Source: Sinorhizobium sp. B11 (GTDB lineage Bacteria > Pseudomonadota > Alphaproteobacteria > Rhizobiales > Rhizobiaceae). Taken from it: 64,000 nt of DNA. The position numbers were made by a program, and so were the translations under genes. Location: contig CP091033.1 of the NCBI GenBank assembly GCA_039725955.1, positions 1,302,001 to 1,366,000 on the forward strand. The letters are read 5' to 3'. Below, piece by piece: positions 1 through 7,054 of the stretch (position 1 is its first letter; every line of letters begins with the position of its first letter). The notes under the pieces are model-generated. The model made no database searches, was not told the origin of the DNA, and was given only the letters and a program-made list of their open reading frames with translations.

Positions 1-592
1 GCTTCCAGAGGATATCGCTCCAAAGCCTGCAGTCCGTCGGGGACAAGTCGGCACGAACGTGACCATTGCCCCTGATCGATAGAACGTCGTCTTCGCCGTG
101 GCTTTTCGTATCCTGCACCCAGCTGCATTTTTCGACGAGCAGGTGACGCGTGTAGGGGCCGGCCGCACCGATCGCAATGCATCCTCCCCTGAAATCGACG
201 CGGCGTATGAAAATGTGCTGGCAATTGTCGAGGTATATTGCTGTCGGCCAGCAGTTCCTGAAAACCAGTTCGTCGATGATAACCCATTGGCAGTCGCGCA
301 ATGTCAAAGCCGCATTGTCGGCCATGAAATAGATACCGGGAAACGAACCGCCCTTCTGGTGAGCGGCAGCCAGTTTGTTCGCAGTTTCCTGGTAGGCGTC
401 GAAGTCCATATCAGAGCCCAGGGTTGCTCCCGGACCGGTGATGCATATAGGACGTTCCTCGGAACCTCGTTTACCTGTTATCGTTATCGGATCGGAGTAA
501 CGGCCTTTTTTCAGGTAAAGCTCATCACCCGGTCCGAGCCGGTTGAGCTTCCTATTGATATCTTCGGCATTGACCTTTATTTGCGCTTTCAT
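1..592 (-). CDS. Right-handed beta-helix repeat protein, 3' part missing (cut by window edge)
   Basis: An open frame of 197 codons runs from an ATG at 592 off the left edge without a stop. The protein begins MKAQIKVNAEDINRKL and contains repeated short strands with Asn/Asp-rich turns (ITGPGATL, WVIIDELVF, AIYLDNCQHIFIRRVDF, HLLVEKCSW), which is the pattern of parallel beta-helix (pectate-lyase-like) proteins. I see no signal peptide, so it may be cytosolic or exported by another route. Such folds occur in polysaccharide lyases, epimerases and phage tail proteins; nothing visible fixes the substrate. The start has only a weak GGGGCGG upstream. It is divergent from the amide operon. Confidence 0.65.
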   Translation of the reverse strand, partial: MKAQIKVNAEDINRKLNRLGPGDELYLKKGRYSDPITITGKRGSEERPICITGPGATLGSDMDFDAYQETANKLAAAHQKGGSFPGIYFMADNAALTLRDCQWVIIDELVFRNCWPTAIYLDNCQHIFIRRVDFRGGCIAIGAAGPYTRHLLVEKCSWVQDTKSHGEDDVLSIRGNGHVRADLSPTDCRLWSDILWK

Positions 593-757
593 TCAATGCC
601 GCCCCAATAAAAAACGTCATCGACACTATCGTCTGAGTTGATGTTTTTGCAAGCACTCCCGCTGATGTCTCGCACGGCGCAAAAGCTTCATCGTCAGGCC
701 TTCGGCCTGCAGTTGTGATCTTACGGTGTCGCCCCTCGTATTTCGCCCGACGCGCGC
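593..757. other. Intergenic region between divergent genes
   Basis: No coding frame with a ribosome site is seen here. A small perfect hairpin (CAGGCC, TTC, GGCCTG) lies at 695-709. With the promoter and leader that follow, the gap between the start codons at 592 and 918 is about 325 bases. Confidence 0.5.
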
Positions 758-786
758 TTGACAAAGTTGAAGTGCCTGTATTTTAT
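758..786 (+). promoter_or_regulatory. Candidate sigma-70-type promoter of the amide operon
   Basis: TTGACA at 758-763 and TTTTAT at 781-786 are separated by 17 bases. The -35 box is a perfect consensus and the -10 box is moderate. It lies about 70 bases before the leader terminator at 855-901, so transcripts would include that structure. Confidence 0.45.
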
Positions 787-843
787 TCAAGCCTGCGGAT
801 TAGGCAAAACGCTCCGCATTCTCACATGACTTCGATAGTCGCT

Positions 844-908
844 GGGCAGTTTCGCCCCATGATGGCCCCGTCGCGGATGGGACGCTTTCATGGGGTTTTT
901 TGGTTTTT
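844..908 (+). promoter_or_regulatory. Leader with terminator and competing hairpin (probable ANTAR/AmiR target)
   Basis: CCCCATGA (855-862) pairs perfectly with TCATGGGG (888-895), followed by six T (896-901), GG and five more T, which is a good intrinsic terminator just before the amiC-like start. An upstream hairpin GGGC-AGTTTC-GCCC (844-857) has a six-base loop and shares bases 855-857 with the terminator arm, so the two cannot form together. AmiR-type ANTAR proteins are known to act by stabilising a hexaloop hairpin that prevents termination, and an AmiR homologue is the second gene of this operon. The loop has the expected A at position 1 but T, not G, at position 4. The antitermination role is therefore inferred. 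Confidence 0.55.
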
Positions 909-917
909 GGCTTGAAG

Positions 918-2051
918 ATGAATGATGCGTTGAAAATTGGCATTCTTTACTCCACCACCGGCCCCTACGGCTCGATGGGGCGCGACGCACGCGATGGCGC
1001 AGAATTCGCGATTGCCGAATTCGCCGCGACGAGCGGTCGGCCGGTCGAACCGGTCTTCTTTGATCCGCAAGCTGATCTTGCCGCCTATCTCGAAGGTGCC
1101 CGTCGTCTGCTGCGTGCCGGCTGCCGTCATATCGTCGGCACCATTACCTCGGCCGCCCGCAAGGAGGTCATCCCGCTTATCGAAAAACATGACGCGCTGC
1201 TTTGGTACATGTGTCCCTACGAGGGTTTCGAGGCGAATGAGAATGTCATCTATGTCGGTGGTTGCCCCAACCAGCATCTCCTGCCGCTTTTTGAGCACCT
1301 GATCCCACGCTACGGCAACCGGCCCTATCTCGTCGGCGCCAATTATGTCTGGGGCTGGGAGATGAATCGGCTTGCCCGTGAACTCACTGCCAATGCCGGT
1401 GGCGAGGTCCTCGGAGAGCGCTATCTGCCGCTTGAGGAAACCGCAGTCGAGCGCATTGTCGCCGATATCGAGCAGCGCCGTCCGAGCTTCATCCTCAACA
1501 ATCTGATCGGGCCGTCGAGCTATGCCTTCCACGAAGCGATCCGGCGGCTTGCCGATCGCGACCCCGCCTTCCGGCCGGAGAACTGCCCTGTTGTCAGCTG
1601 CGACCTGATGGAATGCGAGCTCGATGATATCGCACCGGGGGCCGCGACTGGCCAGCTCTGTGCCGCCTCCTATTTCGACAGTATCGCGACATCCGAAAAC
1701 GCCGAATTCAAGCAGCGGATCGTGGCCCACTTTGGTGCCGAACGCCGTATCTCCAGCGTCTTTGCCAGTGCCTATACAGCCGTGCGGCTCTGCGTCGATG
1801 CGATTGTGGCGGCCGGGGTTGACGAGCCTTCTGCGGTACGCAGGGAATTGTACGGCAAGAGCTGGGCGACACCTTTCGGCGCGCTCAACATCGACCGTGA
1901 GACGAACCACGCGGCCCTGCCCTTCCACCTCGGTTGCATCAATGCTCAGAACGGCTTCGATGTGATCGCCTCGCGCCCGCCGCTCGCCGCCGATCCCTAT
2001 CTGACCGGCCGCAGCAAGGCGTCTTCGCCGAGATTGCGGGTGGTATCATGA
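918..2051 (+). CDS. amiC: AmiC-like amide-sensing protein (periplasmic-binding-protein fold, cytosolic)
   Basis: This 377-residue protein has the Peripla_BP_6 fold of branched-chain amino-acid binding proteins but no signal peptide, so it should stay in the cytosol as a ligand sensor. Its layout matches Pseudomonas AmiC throughout: an N-terminal IGILYSTTGP strand, LVGANYVWGWE in the middle, the PYEGFE segment near residues 101-106 and a C-terminal ADPYL. In Pseudomonas, AmiC binds AmiR and releases it when amide is bound. The stop overlaps the start of the AmiR-like gene (ATGA), so translation is coupled. A TTG at 900 would also be in frame, but it sits inside the terminator T-tract, so I chose the ATG at 918. 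Confidence 0.8.
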   Translation: MNDALKIGILYSTTGPYGSMGRDARDGAEFAIAEFAATSGRPVEPVFFDPQADLAAYLEGARRLLRAGCRHIVGTITSAARKEVIPLIEKHDALLWYMCPYEGFEANENVIYVGGCPNQHLLPLFEHLIPRYGNRPYLVGANYVWGWEMNRLARELTANAGGEVLGERYLPLEETAVERIVADIEQRRPSFILNNLIGPSSYAFHEAIRRLADRDPAFRPENCPVVSCDLMECELDDIAPGAATGQLCAASYFDSIATSENAEFKQRIVAHFGAERRISSVFASAYTAVRLCVDAIVAAGVDEPSAVRRELYGKSWATPFGALNIDRETNHAALPFHLGCINAQNGFDVIASRPPLAADPYLTGRSKASSPRLRVVS

Positions 2052-2629
2052 AGCAAACACCCAATTTCACCGGCTGGCATGCCGTCGTCCTGCACCGCGA
2101 GGATGGCAATACCGAAAGGCTGATCCGTCAGCTGCGTCTGCTGGGCTTGTCGGCCACGCTGCAGTGGGCGCCACTTTCAGCCGCAGCCGTACCCGACCTT
2201 GTCATCGTCGATGCCGACCAGGGTTTTGATGGTCTCCTGCCCTGGAGCGGTGCGGCTCCGACATGTCCCGTCGTCGCGTTGCTCGGCTCGGAAGCGCCTG
2301 GCCGTATCGCCTGGGCGCTCAGCCAGGGTGCCGGCGCCGTTATCGCCAAGCCGATTGCAGCCTCCGCGGTCTATCCGGCCCTTGTCATGGCCGTCTCCAT
2401 TCATCAGGAGCGCAAGAGTGTCGCCGAGCGCCTTCAATATCTGGAGGAACGCATACGCCTGCGCCCGCTCGTACATGCCGCCGTCGAAAAACTGATGAAG
2501 GCGCACGCCGTCGATGAGGAGCGCGCCTATTCGATCCTGCGTAACTGCGCCATGCGTCGCCGGCTGCCGATGGAACAGATCGCTGCCTTCATCATCGGCG
2601 GCATAGAACCGCTGCCGGAGGCGGGTTGA
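2048..2629 (+). CDS. amiR: AmiR-like ANTAR-domain antiterminator
   Basis: The 193-residue protein has an N-terminal pseudo-receiver domain (about 1-115, including VPDLVIVDAD), a helical linker (IHQERKSVAERLQYLEERI) and a C-terminal ANTAR three-helix domain (about 138-185: EKLMKAHAVDEERAY and CAMRRRLPMEQIAAFII). ANTAR proteins bind paired RNA hairpins and suppress termination. The gene overlaps its amiC-like partner by four bases and its stop abuts the ATG of the first permease. The likely RNA target is the terminator-bearing leader at 844-908. AmiC-AmiR coupling is inferred from the Pseudomonas amidase system. Confidence 0.85.
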   Translation: MKQTPNFTGWHAVVLHREDGNTERLIRQLRLLGLSATLQWAPLSAAAVPDLVIVDADQGFDGLLPWSGAAPTCPVVALLGSEAPGRIAWALSQGAGAVIAKPIAASAVYPALVMAVSIHQERKSVAERLQYLEERIRLRPLVHAAVEKLMKAHAVDEERAYSILRNCAMRRRLPMEQIAAFIIGGIEPLPEAG

Positions 2630-3478
2630 ATGCGAGTATTGAAAGCCATTTTAAGGCAGCCGACCGCCCTTTTTGGCCTTGTCGTCGTGCTTATCGTCAT
2701 AGGCCTTGCGGTGGCGGCCCCCTGGATTGCGCCCTTCAATCCCGATGAGCAGATGTTCGACGGATTGTCGCTGGAAGGCGCGCCGCTACCGCCCGGCGGC
2801 CCCTATCTGCTCGGCACCGATACGCTGGGGCGCGACCTCTTCTCGCGCATGCTCTTCGGTGCGCGCACTTCGCTCGTCATCGGGCTCGTCGCCAACGGCA
2901 TCGCGGTTGCGATCGGCCTCTTGATCGGCATCCTCGCCGGCTACATGCGTGGCATCGTCGGCAATATCCTGATGCGCTTCACCGATCTGATGATGGCATT
3001 TCCGGCGTTGCTGCTGGCGATCGTGCTTGCCGCGCTGCTGCAGCCGAGCCTTTGGATCGTCGCCATGGTGATCGCGCTCGTCAACTGGGTACAGGTTGCC
3101 CGCATCGTCTATACCGAGACGCGCGGACTGGTGGAACGTGATTTCATCATGGCCGAGCGCTCGCTCGGCGCCGGGCACATGCGCGTGCTCTTCCTGCATA
3201 TTCTGCCACATCTGGTGCCGACGGCGATTGTCTGGGGCACGCTCGGCATCGCCACGACAGTGTTGCTGGAGGCAACGCTTTCTTTCCTCGGCATCGGCGT
3301 ACAGCCGCCGCAGCCATCCTGGGGCAACATCATCTTCGAAAGCCAGAGCTATTTCCAGGCTGCCCCGTGGCTCGTCTTCTTCCCTGGTGCGATCATCCTG
3401 CTGACGGCACTCTCCTTCAATCTCGTCGGAGATGCGCTGCGCGACATTCTCGATCCGACCCAGCGCGGGAGAGGCTGA
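2630..3478 (+). CDS. ABC transporter permease, DppC/OppC type
   Basis: This 282-residue membrane protein has the BPD_transp_1 fold of peptide/nickel/opine importers. An N-terminal anchor (FGLVVVLIVIGLAVAAPWIAP) is followed by the GTDTLGRDLFSRM signature near residues 63-75, which is typical of DppC proteins, and by five more hydrophobic spans. The EAA loop that contacts the ATPase is around GLVERDFIMAERSLGA. The start codon directly follows the amiR-like stop. It should pair with the next gene to form the channel. Substrate is probably a short amide or a related compound, inferred from the operon. Confidence 0.9.
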   Translation: MRVLKAILRQPTALFGLVVVLIVIGLAVAAPWIAPFNPDEQMFDGLSLEGAPLPPGGPYLLGTDTLGRDLFSRMLFGARTSLVIGLVANGIAVAIGLLIGILAGYMRGIVGNILMRFTDLMMAFPALLLAIVLAALLQPSLWIVAMVIALVNWVQVARIVYTETRGLVERDFIMAERSLGAGHMRVLFLHILPHLVPTAIVWGTLGIATTVLLEATLSFLGIGVQPPQPSWGNIIFESQSYFQAAPWLVFFPGAIILLTALSFNLVGDALRDILDPTQRGRG

Positions 3479-4398
3479 TGATCTTCCTTATCCTTCGCCG
3501 GCTCGTTCAGGCATCCCTCATTCTTCTTGGCGTCGCCGCCATCACCTTCGTGCTGCTCTATGCGCTGCCGGCCGATCCCGCGCGCATGATCGCCGGCCGC
3601 AGCGCCACGGCGCAAACTGTTGCCAACATCCGCCATGAACTCGGCCTTGACCAGCCGCTGCTCGTGCAGTTCAGCACCTATCTCTCCAACCTGTTGCACG
3701 GCAATCTCGGCCGCTCCTATGCACAGAAGACCGAGGTCTGGACGCTGATCGCCGCCCGCCTGCCGGCAACGCTCGTGCTCATGCTGGCCGGCATTCTCGT
3801 GGAAGTGGCCCTCGGCCTGACGCTCGGGACGCTCGCCGCGGTCCGTCGCGGCGGTTTCATCGACCGGCTTGTCATGACCGCCTCCTTCGTGGGCGTCTCG
3901 GCACCGCAATTCGTCGTTGCCTTGCTGCTTCTTTATGTTTTTGCCGTAACGCTCGGATGGCTACCCATGAGCGGCTACGGCACGTTCGCCCATGTCGTGC
4001 TGCCAGCCACCACCCTCGGCGTCCTTGGCGCCGGCTGGTATGCACGCATGGTGCGATCAGCGATGATCGACGTGCTCAATCAGGATTATGTTCGCACCGC
4101 GCGCGCCAAGGGCCTGTCCTCGCGCCGCATCATCTTCCGCCACGCCCTGCCGAACGCCATCCTGCCGATCATCGCCATGATCGGCATCGATATCGGGCAG
4201 TTCATGGGCGGCGTGGTCGTGGTCGAAGCCGTCTACGGCTGGCCCGGCATCGGCCAGCTCGCATGGCAGGCCATTCAGCAGGTCGATATTCCGATCATCA
4301 TGGGCGTCACGCTGACATCAGCACTTGCCATCGTCATCGGCAATCTGCTCGCCGATCTCGTGGCGCCGCTTATCGATCCACGCATCCGTACACGTTGA
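3478..4398 (+). CDS. ABC transporter permease, DppB/OppB type
   Basis: The 306-residue protein starts at ATG 3478 (overlap TGATG with the upstream permease), giving the usual DppB N-terminus MIFLILRRLVQASLILLGVA. It has six hydrophobic spans, the DPARMIAGRSAT periplasmic segment and the EAA loop DYVRTARAKGLSSRRIIFRHALPN (about residues 202-225). A longer upstream frame exists but would lie inside the previous gene. With the previous permease it forms a heterodimeric channel for the binding protein encoded next. Confidence 0.9.
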   Translation: MIFLILRRLVQASLILLGVAAITFVLLYALPADPARMIAGRSATAQTVANIRHELGLDQPLLVQFSTYLSNLLHGNLGRSYAQKTEVWTLIAARLPATLVLMLAGILVEVALGLTLGTLAAVRRGGFIDRLVMTASFVGVSAPQFVVALLLLYVFAVTLGWLPMSGYGTFAHVVLPATTLGVLGAGWYARMVRSAMIDVLNQDYVRTARAKGLSSRRIIFRHALPNAILPIIAMIGIDIGQFMGGVVVVEAVYGWPGIGQLAWQAIQQVDIPIIMGVTLTSALAIVIGNLLADLVAPLIDPRIRTR

Positions 4399-4423
4399 CA
4401 GCAACCAAAGAAGGGGAACCCGA

Positions 4424-6043
4424 ATGTTCAAACGCTGGCTTCGACACACAACCATGGCAACGATGGTGGCGCTTGCCCCTATCGCCGCCAAGGCGCAGGA
4501 AACACCCAAGCAGGGCGGCGATATCGTCGTTACCTACAAGGATGACATCACCACACTCGACCCGCAGATCGGCTATGACTGGGTCAACTGGTCGATGATC
4601 AAAAGCCTCTATTCGCGACTGATGGATTACGAGCCCGGCACGCCGAACCTCGTCCCGTCGCTCGCCGAGAGCTTTACCGTTTCGCCCGATGGCCTGACCT
4701 ATACGTTCAAGCTGCGCAAGGGCGTGAAGTTCACCAACGGCCGCGAAATCGTTGCTTCAGACGTAAAGTACTCGATCGAGCGTGCCGTCAATCCCAAGAC
4801 GCAAGGCCCTGGTGCCGGCTTCTTCGGTGCGATCCAGGGCTTTGACGATGAAACGGGCGGCAAGACCGAAACGCTTTCCGGCATCGAGACGCCGGATGAC
4901 GGCACGGTCGTCTTCCATCTTTCGCGCCCGGACGCCACTTTCCTGCACGTTCTCGCCATCAACTTCGCCTCGGTCGTACCGAAGGAGGCCGTCGAAGCGG
5001 CCGGTGGCGATTTCGGCAAGAAGCCCGTCGGCTCCGGCACCTTCGTGCTGAAGGATTGGACAATCGGCCAGAAGCTCGTCTTTGAACGCAACAAGGATTA
5101 TTTCGTCAAGAACATGCCGTATCTCGACAGCTTCACGGTCGAAGTCGGCCAGGAGCCTCTTGTTGCGCTGCTGCGCCTGCAGAAGGGCGAAGTCGATATT
5201 GCCGGCGACGGCATCCCCCCGGCCAAGTTCCTGGAAATCAAGAACTCCGCCGATGGCGCACAGATGATCGTCGATGGCGAACAGCTTCACACCGGCTACA
5301 TCACGCTCAACACCAAGGTGAAGCCGTTCGACAACGTCAAGGTGCGACAGGCTGTCAACATGGCGATCAACAAGGACCGCGTCACGCGCATCCTGAACGG
5401 TCGCGCAACGCCCGCCAACCAGCCGCTGCCGCCGCTGATGCCGGGTTACGACAAGTCCTTCACCGGCTATGCCTATGATGTCGCCAAGGCGAAGGCGCTG
5501 CTTGCCGAAGCAGGCTTTGCCGATGGTTTCGAAACGGTGCTCTATTCCACCAATACCGATCCGCAACCGCGTATCGCCCAAGCGATCCAGCAGGATCTCG
5601 CAGCGATCGGCGTGAAGGCTGAGGTTCGTGCGCTTGCGCAGGCCAATGTCATCGCGGCCGGCGGTACGGAAGGCGAAGCGCCGATGATCTGGTCGGGTGG
5701 CATGGCCTGGATCGCCGACTTCCCGGATCCGTCCAACTTCTACGGCCCGATCCTCGGTTGCGCCGGTGCGGTTCAGGGTGGCTGGAACTGGTCTTGGTAC
5801 TGCAACGCCGATCTCGACAAGCGTGCGGTTGCGGCCGACTCCATGTCCGATCCGGCCAAGTCTGAAGAGCGCATCGCTGCCTGGGGCAAGGTCTTCACCG
5901 ACATCATGGCCGATGCGCCGTGGGTTCCCGTCATCAACGAACGCCGCGTCGTCGCCAAATCGCTGCGGATGGGCGGTGCGGACAACATCTACATCGACCC
6001 GACCCGCGTCATCAATTACGACGCGATCTACGTGAAGCAGTAA
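4424..6043 (+). CDS. ABC transporter substrate-binding protein, SBP_bac_5 (DppA/OppA) family
   Basis: The 539-residue precursor has a Sec signal peptide ending near AKAQE (about residue 24) and the family 5 pattern: TLDPQIGYDWVNW, PSLAESFTVSPDGLTYTFKLRKGVKFTNG and VRQAVNMAINKD. It should bind the transported solute in the periplasm and feed the DppBC-type channel. The start at 4424 has AAGGGGAA upstream. The gene is followed by a perfect 11-bp stem-loop (6060-6084), which may protect the upstream mRNA and raise binding-protein yield relative to distal genes. Family members bind peptides, nickel, opines and other compounds. An amide or amino-acid amide is inferred here from the sensor and amidase genes. 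Confidence 0.88.
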   Translation: MFKRWLRHTTMATMVALAPIAAKAQETPKQGGDIVVTYKDDITTLDPQIGYDWVNWSMIKSLYSRLMDYEPGTPNLVPSLAESFTVSPDGLTYTFKLRKGVKFTNGREIVASDVKYSIERAVNPKTQGPGAGFFGAIQGFDDETGGKTETLSGIETPDDGTVVFHLSRPDATFLHVLAINFASVVPKEAVEAAGGDFGKKPVGSGTFVLKDWTIGQKLVFERNKDYFVKNMPYLDSFTVEVGQEPLVALLRLQKGEVDIAGDGIPPAKFLEIKNSADGAQMIVDGEQLHTGYITLNTKVKPFDNVKVRQAVNMAINKDRVTRILNGRATPANQPLPPLMPGYDKSFTGYAYDVAKAKALLAEAGFADGFETVLYSTNTDPQPRIAQAIQQDLAAIGVKAEVRALAQANVIAAGGTEGEAPMIWSGGMAWIADFPDPSNFYGPILGCAGAVQGGWNWSWYCNADLDKRAVAADSMSDPAKSEERIAAWGKVFTDIMADAPWVPVINERRVVAKSLRMGGADNIYIDPTRVINYDAIYVKQ

Positions 6044-6059
6044 GCCTTAAGGAAGCAAT

Positions 6060-6084
6060 GCCTTCCCGGCTCGGCCGGGAAGGC
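6060..6084 (+). repeat. GC-rich stem-loop after the binding-protein gene
   Basis: GCCTTCCCGGC (6060-6070) and GCCGGGAAGGC (6074-6084) form a perfect 11-bp stem with a TCG loop. No T-run follows, so it is more likely an mRNA stabiliser or attenuator inside the operon than a terminator. Similar structures follow two other binding-protein genes in this window. Confidence 0.6.
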
Positions 6085-6109
6085 TTCATAAAATCGAGGG
6101 AGACACCTT

Positions 6110-7054
6110 ATGTGCATTGCCTGCACCCACACGATTCACCGCGCCCAGCATAATTTCGGCTGGAACAAGGATTTCGCACCGGCTGTTGTCGCCAAGCCTG
6201 GCGAAACCATCCATTTCGAATGCATGGATTCTTCCGGCGGTCAGCTCGGCAGCGACGCGACGCTGGAAACACTGAATAATCTGGATTTCGGCAAGATCAA
6301 CCCGGTTTCCGGCCCGATCTACGTGGAAGGCGCCAAGCCAGGCGACGCGCTGAAGGTGACGCTCCGCAAGTTCATTCCCTCGGGCATCGGCTGGACGGCC
6401 AATATTCCGGGCTTCGGCCTGCTTGCCGACCAGTTCAAGGAACCGGCGCTGCACGTATGGTCCTATGATGCAAACAGCATGACGCCGGCCCTTTACGGCC
6501 CTGGCGGCCGCGTGCCGCTGAAGCCCTTTGCCGGCACGATCGGCGTCGCTCCGGCCGAGCCAGGCACCCATTCCGTCGTGCCGCCGCGCCGCGTCGGCGG
6601 CAACATGGATATTCGTGACCTGACGGCCGGTGTCACCCTCTATCTGCCGATCGAGGTCGAAGGCGCACTCTTCTCTATCGGCGACACGCATGCCGCGCAG
6701 GGCGACGGTGAAGTCTGCGGAACGGCGATCGAAAGCCAGATGAATGTCGAGGCAACGATCGAGCTCGTCAAAGATGCACGCCTGCAGACACCGCGTTTCA
6801 CCACGACCGAGCCGGTTACCCGCCATCTCGACGGCGCCGGCTATGAAGTGACCACCGGCATCGGCCCCGACCTGATGACGGGTGCTCGCGAAAGCGTCAT
6901 GCGCATGATCGATCTTTTGACCGCAGAACACGGCATGAGCGCGGTTGATGCCTATCTGCTCTGCTCCGTCTGTGGCGATCTGCGCATCAGCGAAATCGTC
7001 GATATGCCGAACTGGGTCGTCTCCTTCTACTTCCCTAGGATCGTATTCGCGTGA
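6110..7054 (+). CDS. Acetamidase/formamidase (FmdA/AmdA family)
   Basis: The 314-residue enzyme starts MCIACTHTIHRAQHNFGW and carries the family signatures AKPGETIHFECMDSSGGQL (about 30-48), PGDALKVTL, FGLLADQF and GDTHAAQGDGEVCGTAIE (about 193-210). FmdA/AmdA enzymes hydrolyse short amides such as formamide and acetamide to ammonia and the acid in the cytosol. There is no signal peptide. It is the only catabolic gene of the operon, so it probably defines the substrate class sensed by the AmiC/AmiR pair. The ATP-binding gene starts inside its stop codon (GTGA). This family is unrelated to the nitrilase-fold formamidase at 15443. Confidence 0.88.
   Translation: MCIACTHTIHRAQHNFGWNKDFAPAVVAKPGETIHFECMDSSGGQLGSDATLETLNNLDFGKINPVSGPIYVEGAKPGDALKVTLRKFIPSGIGWTANIPGFGLLADQFKEPALHVWSYDANSMTPALYGPGGRVPLKPFAGTIGVAPAEPGTHSVVPPRRVGGNMDIRDLTAGVTLYLPIEVEGALFSIGDTHAAQGDGEVCGTAIESQMNVEATIELVKDARLQTPRFTTTEPVTRHLDGAGYEVTTGIGPDLMTGARESVMRMIDLLTAEHGMSAVDAYLLCSVCGDLRISEIVDMPNWVVSFYFPRIVFA

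Noticed and set aside
695..709. Small hairpin CAGGCC-TTC-GGCCTG as a terminator
   Set aside because: Too short and without a T-run; it is upstream of both divergent genes.
844..857. Full ANTAR consensus (hexaloops with A1 and G4 in two tandem hairpins)
   Set aside because: Only one hexaloop was found and it lacks G at position 4. I keep the antitermination idea as inference, not as a confirmed ANTAR motif.
900..917. TTG start at 900 for the AmiC-like gene
   Set aside because: It lies in the T-tract of the leader terminator; ATG 918 gives the proper N-terminus.
888..1928. Long antisense open frame (346 codons) opposite the AmiC-like gene
   Set aside because: It is the GC-rich complement of a well-supported gene, lacks a ribosome site and has no family features.
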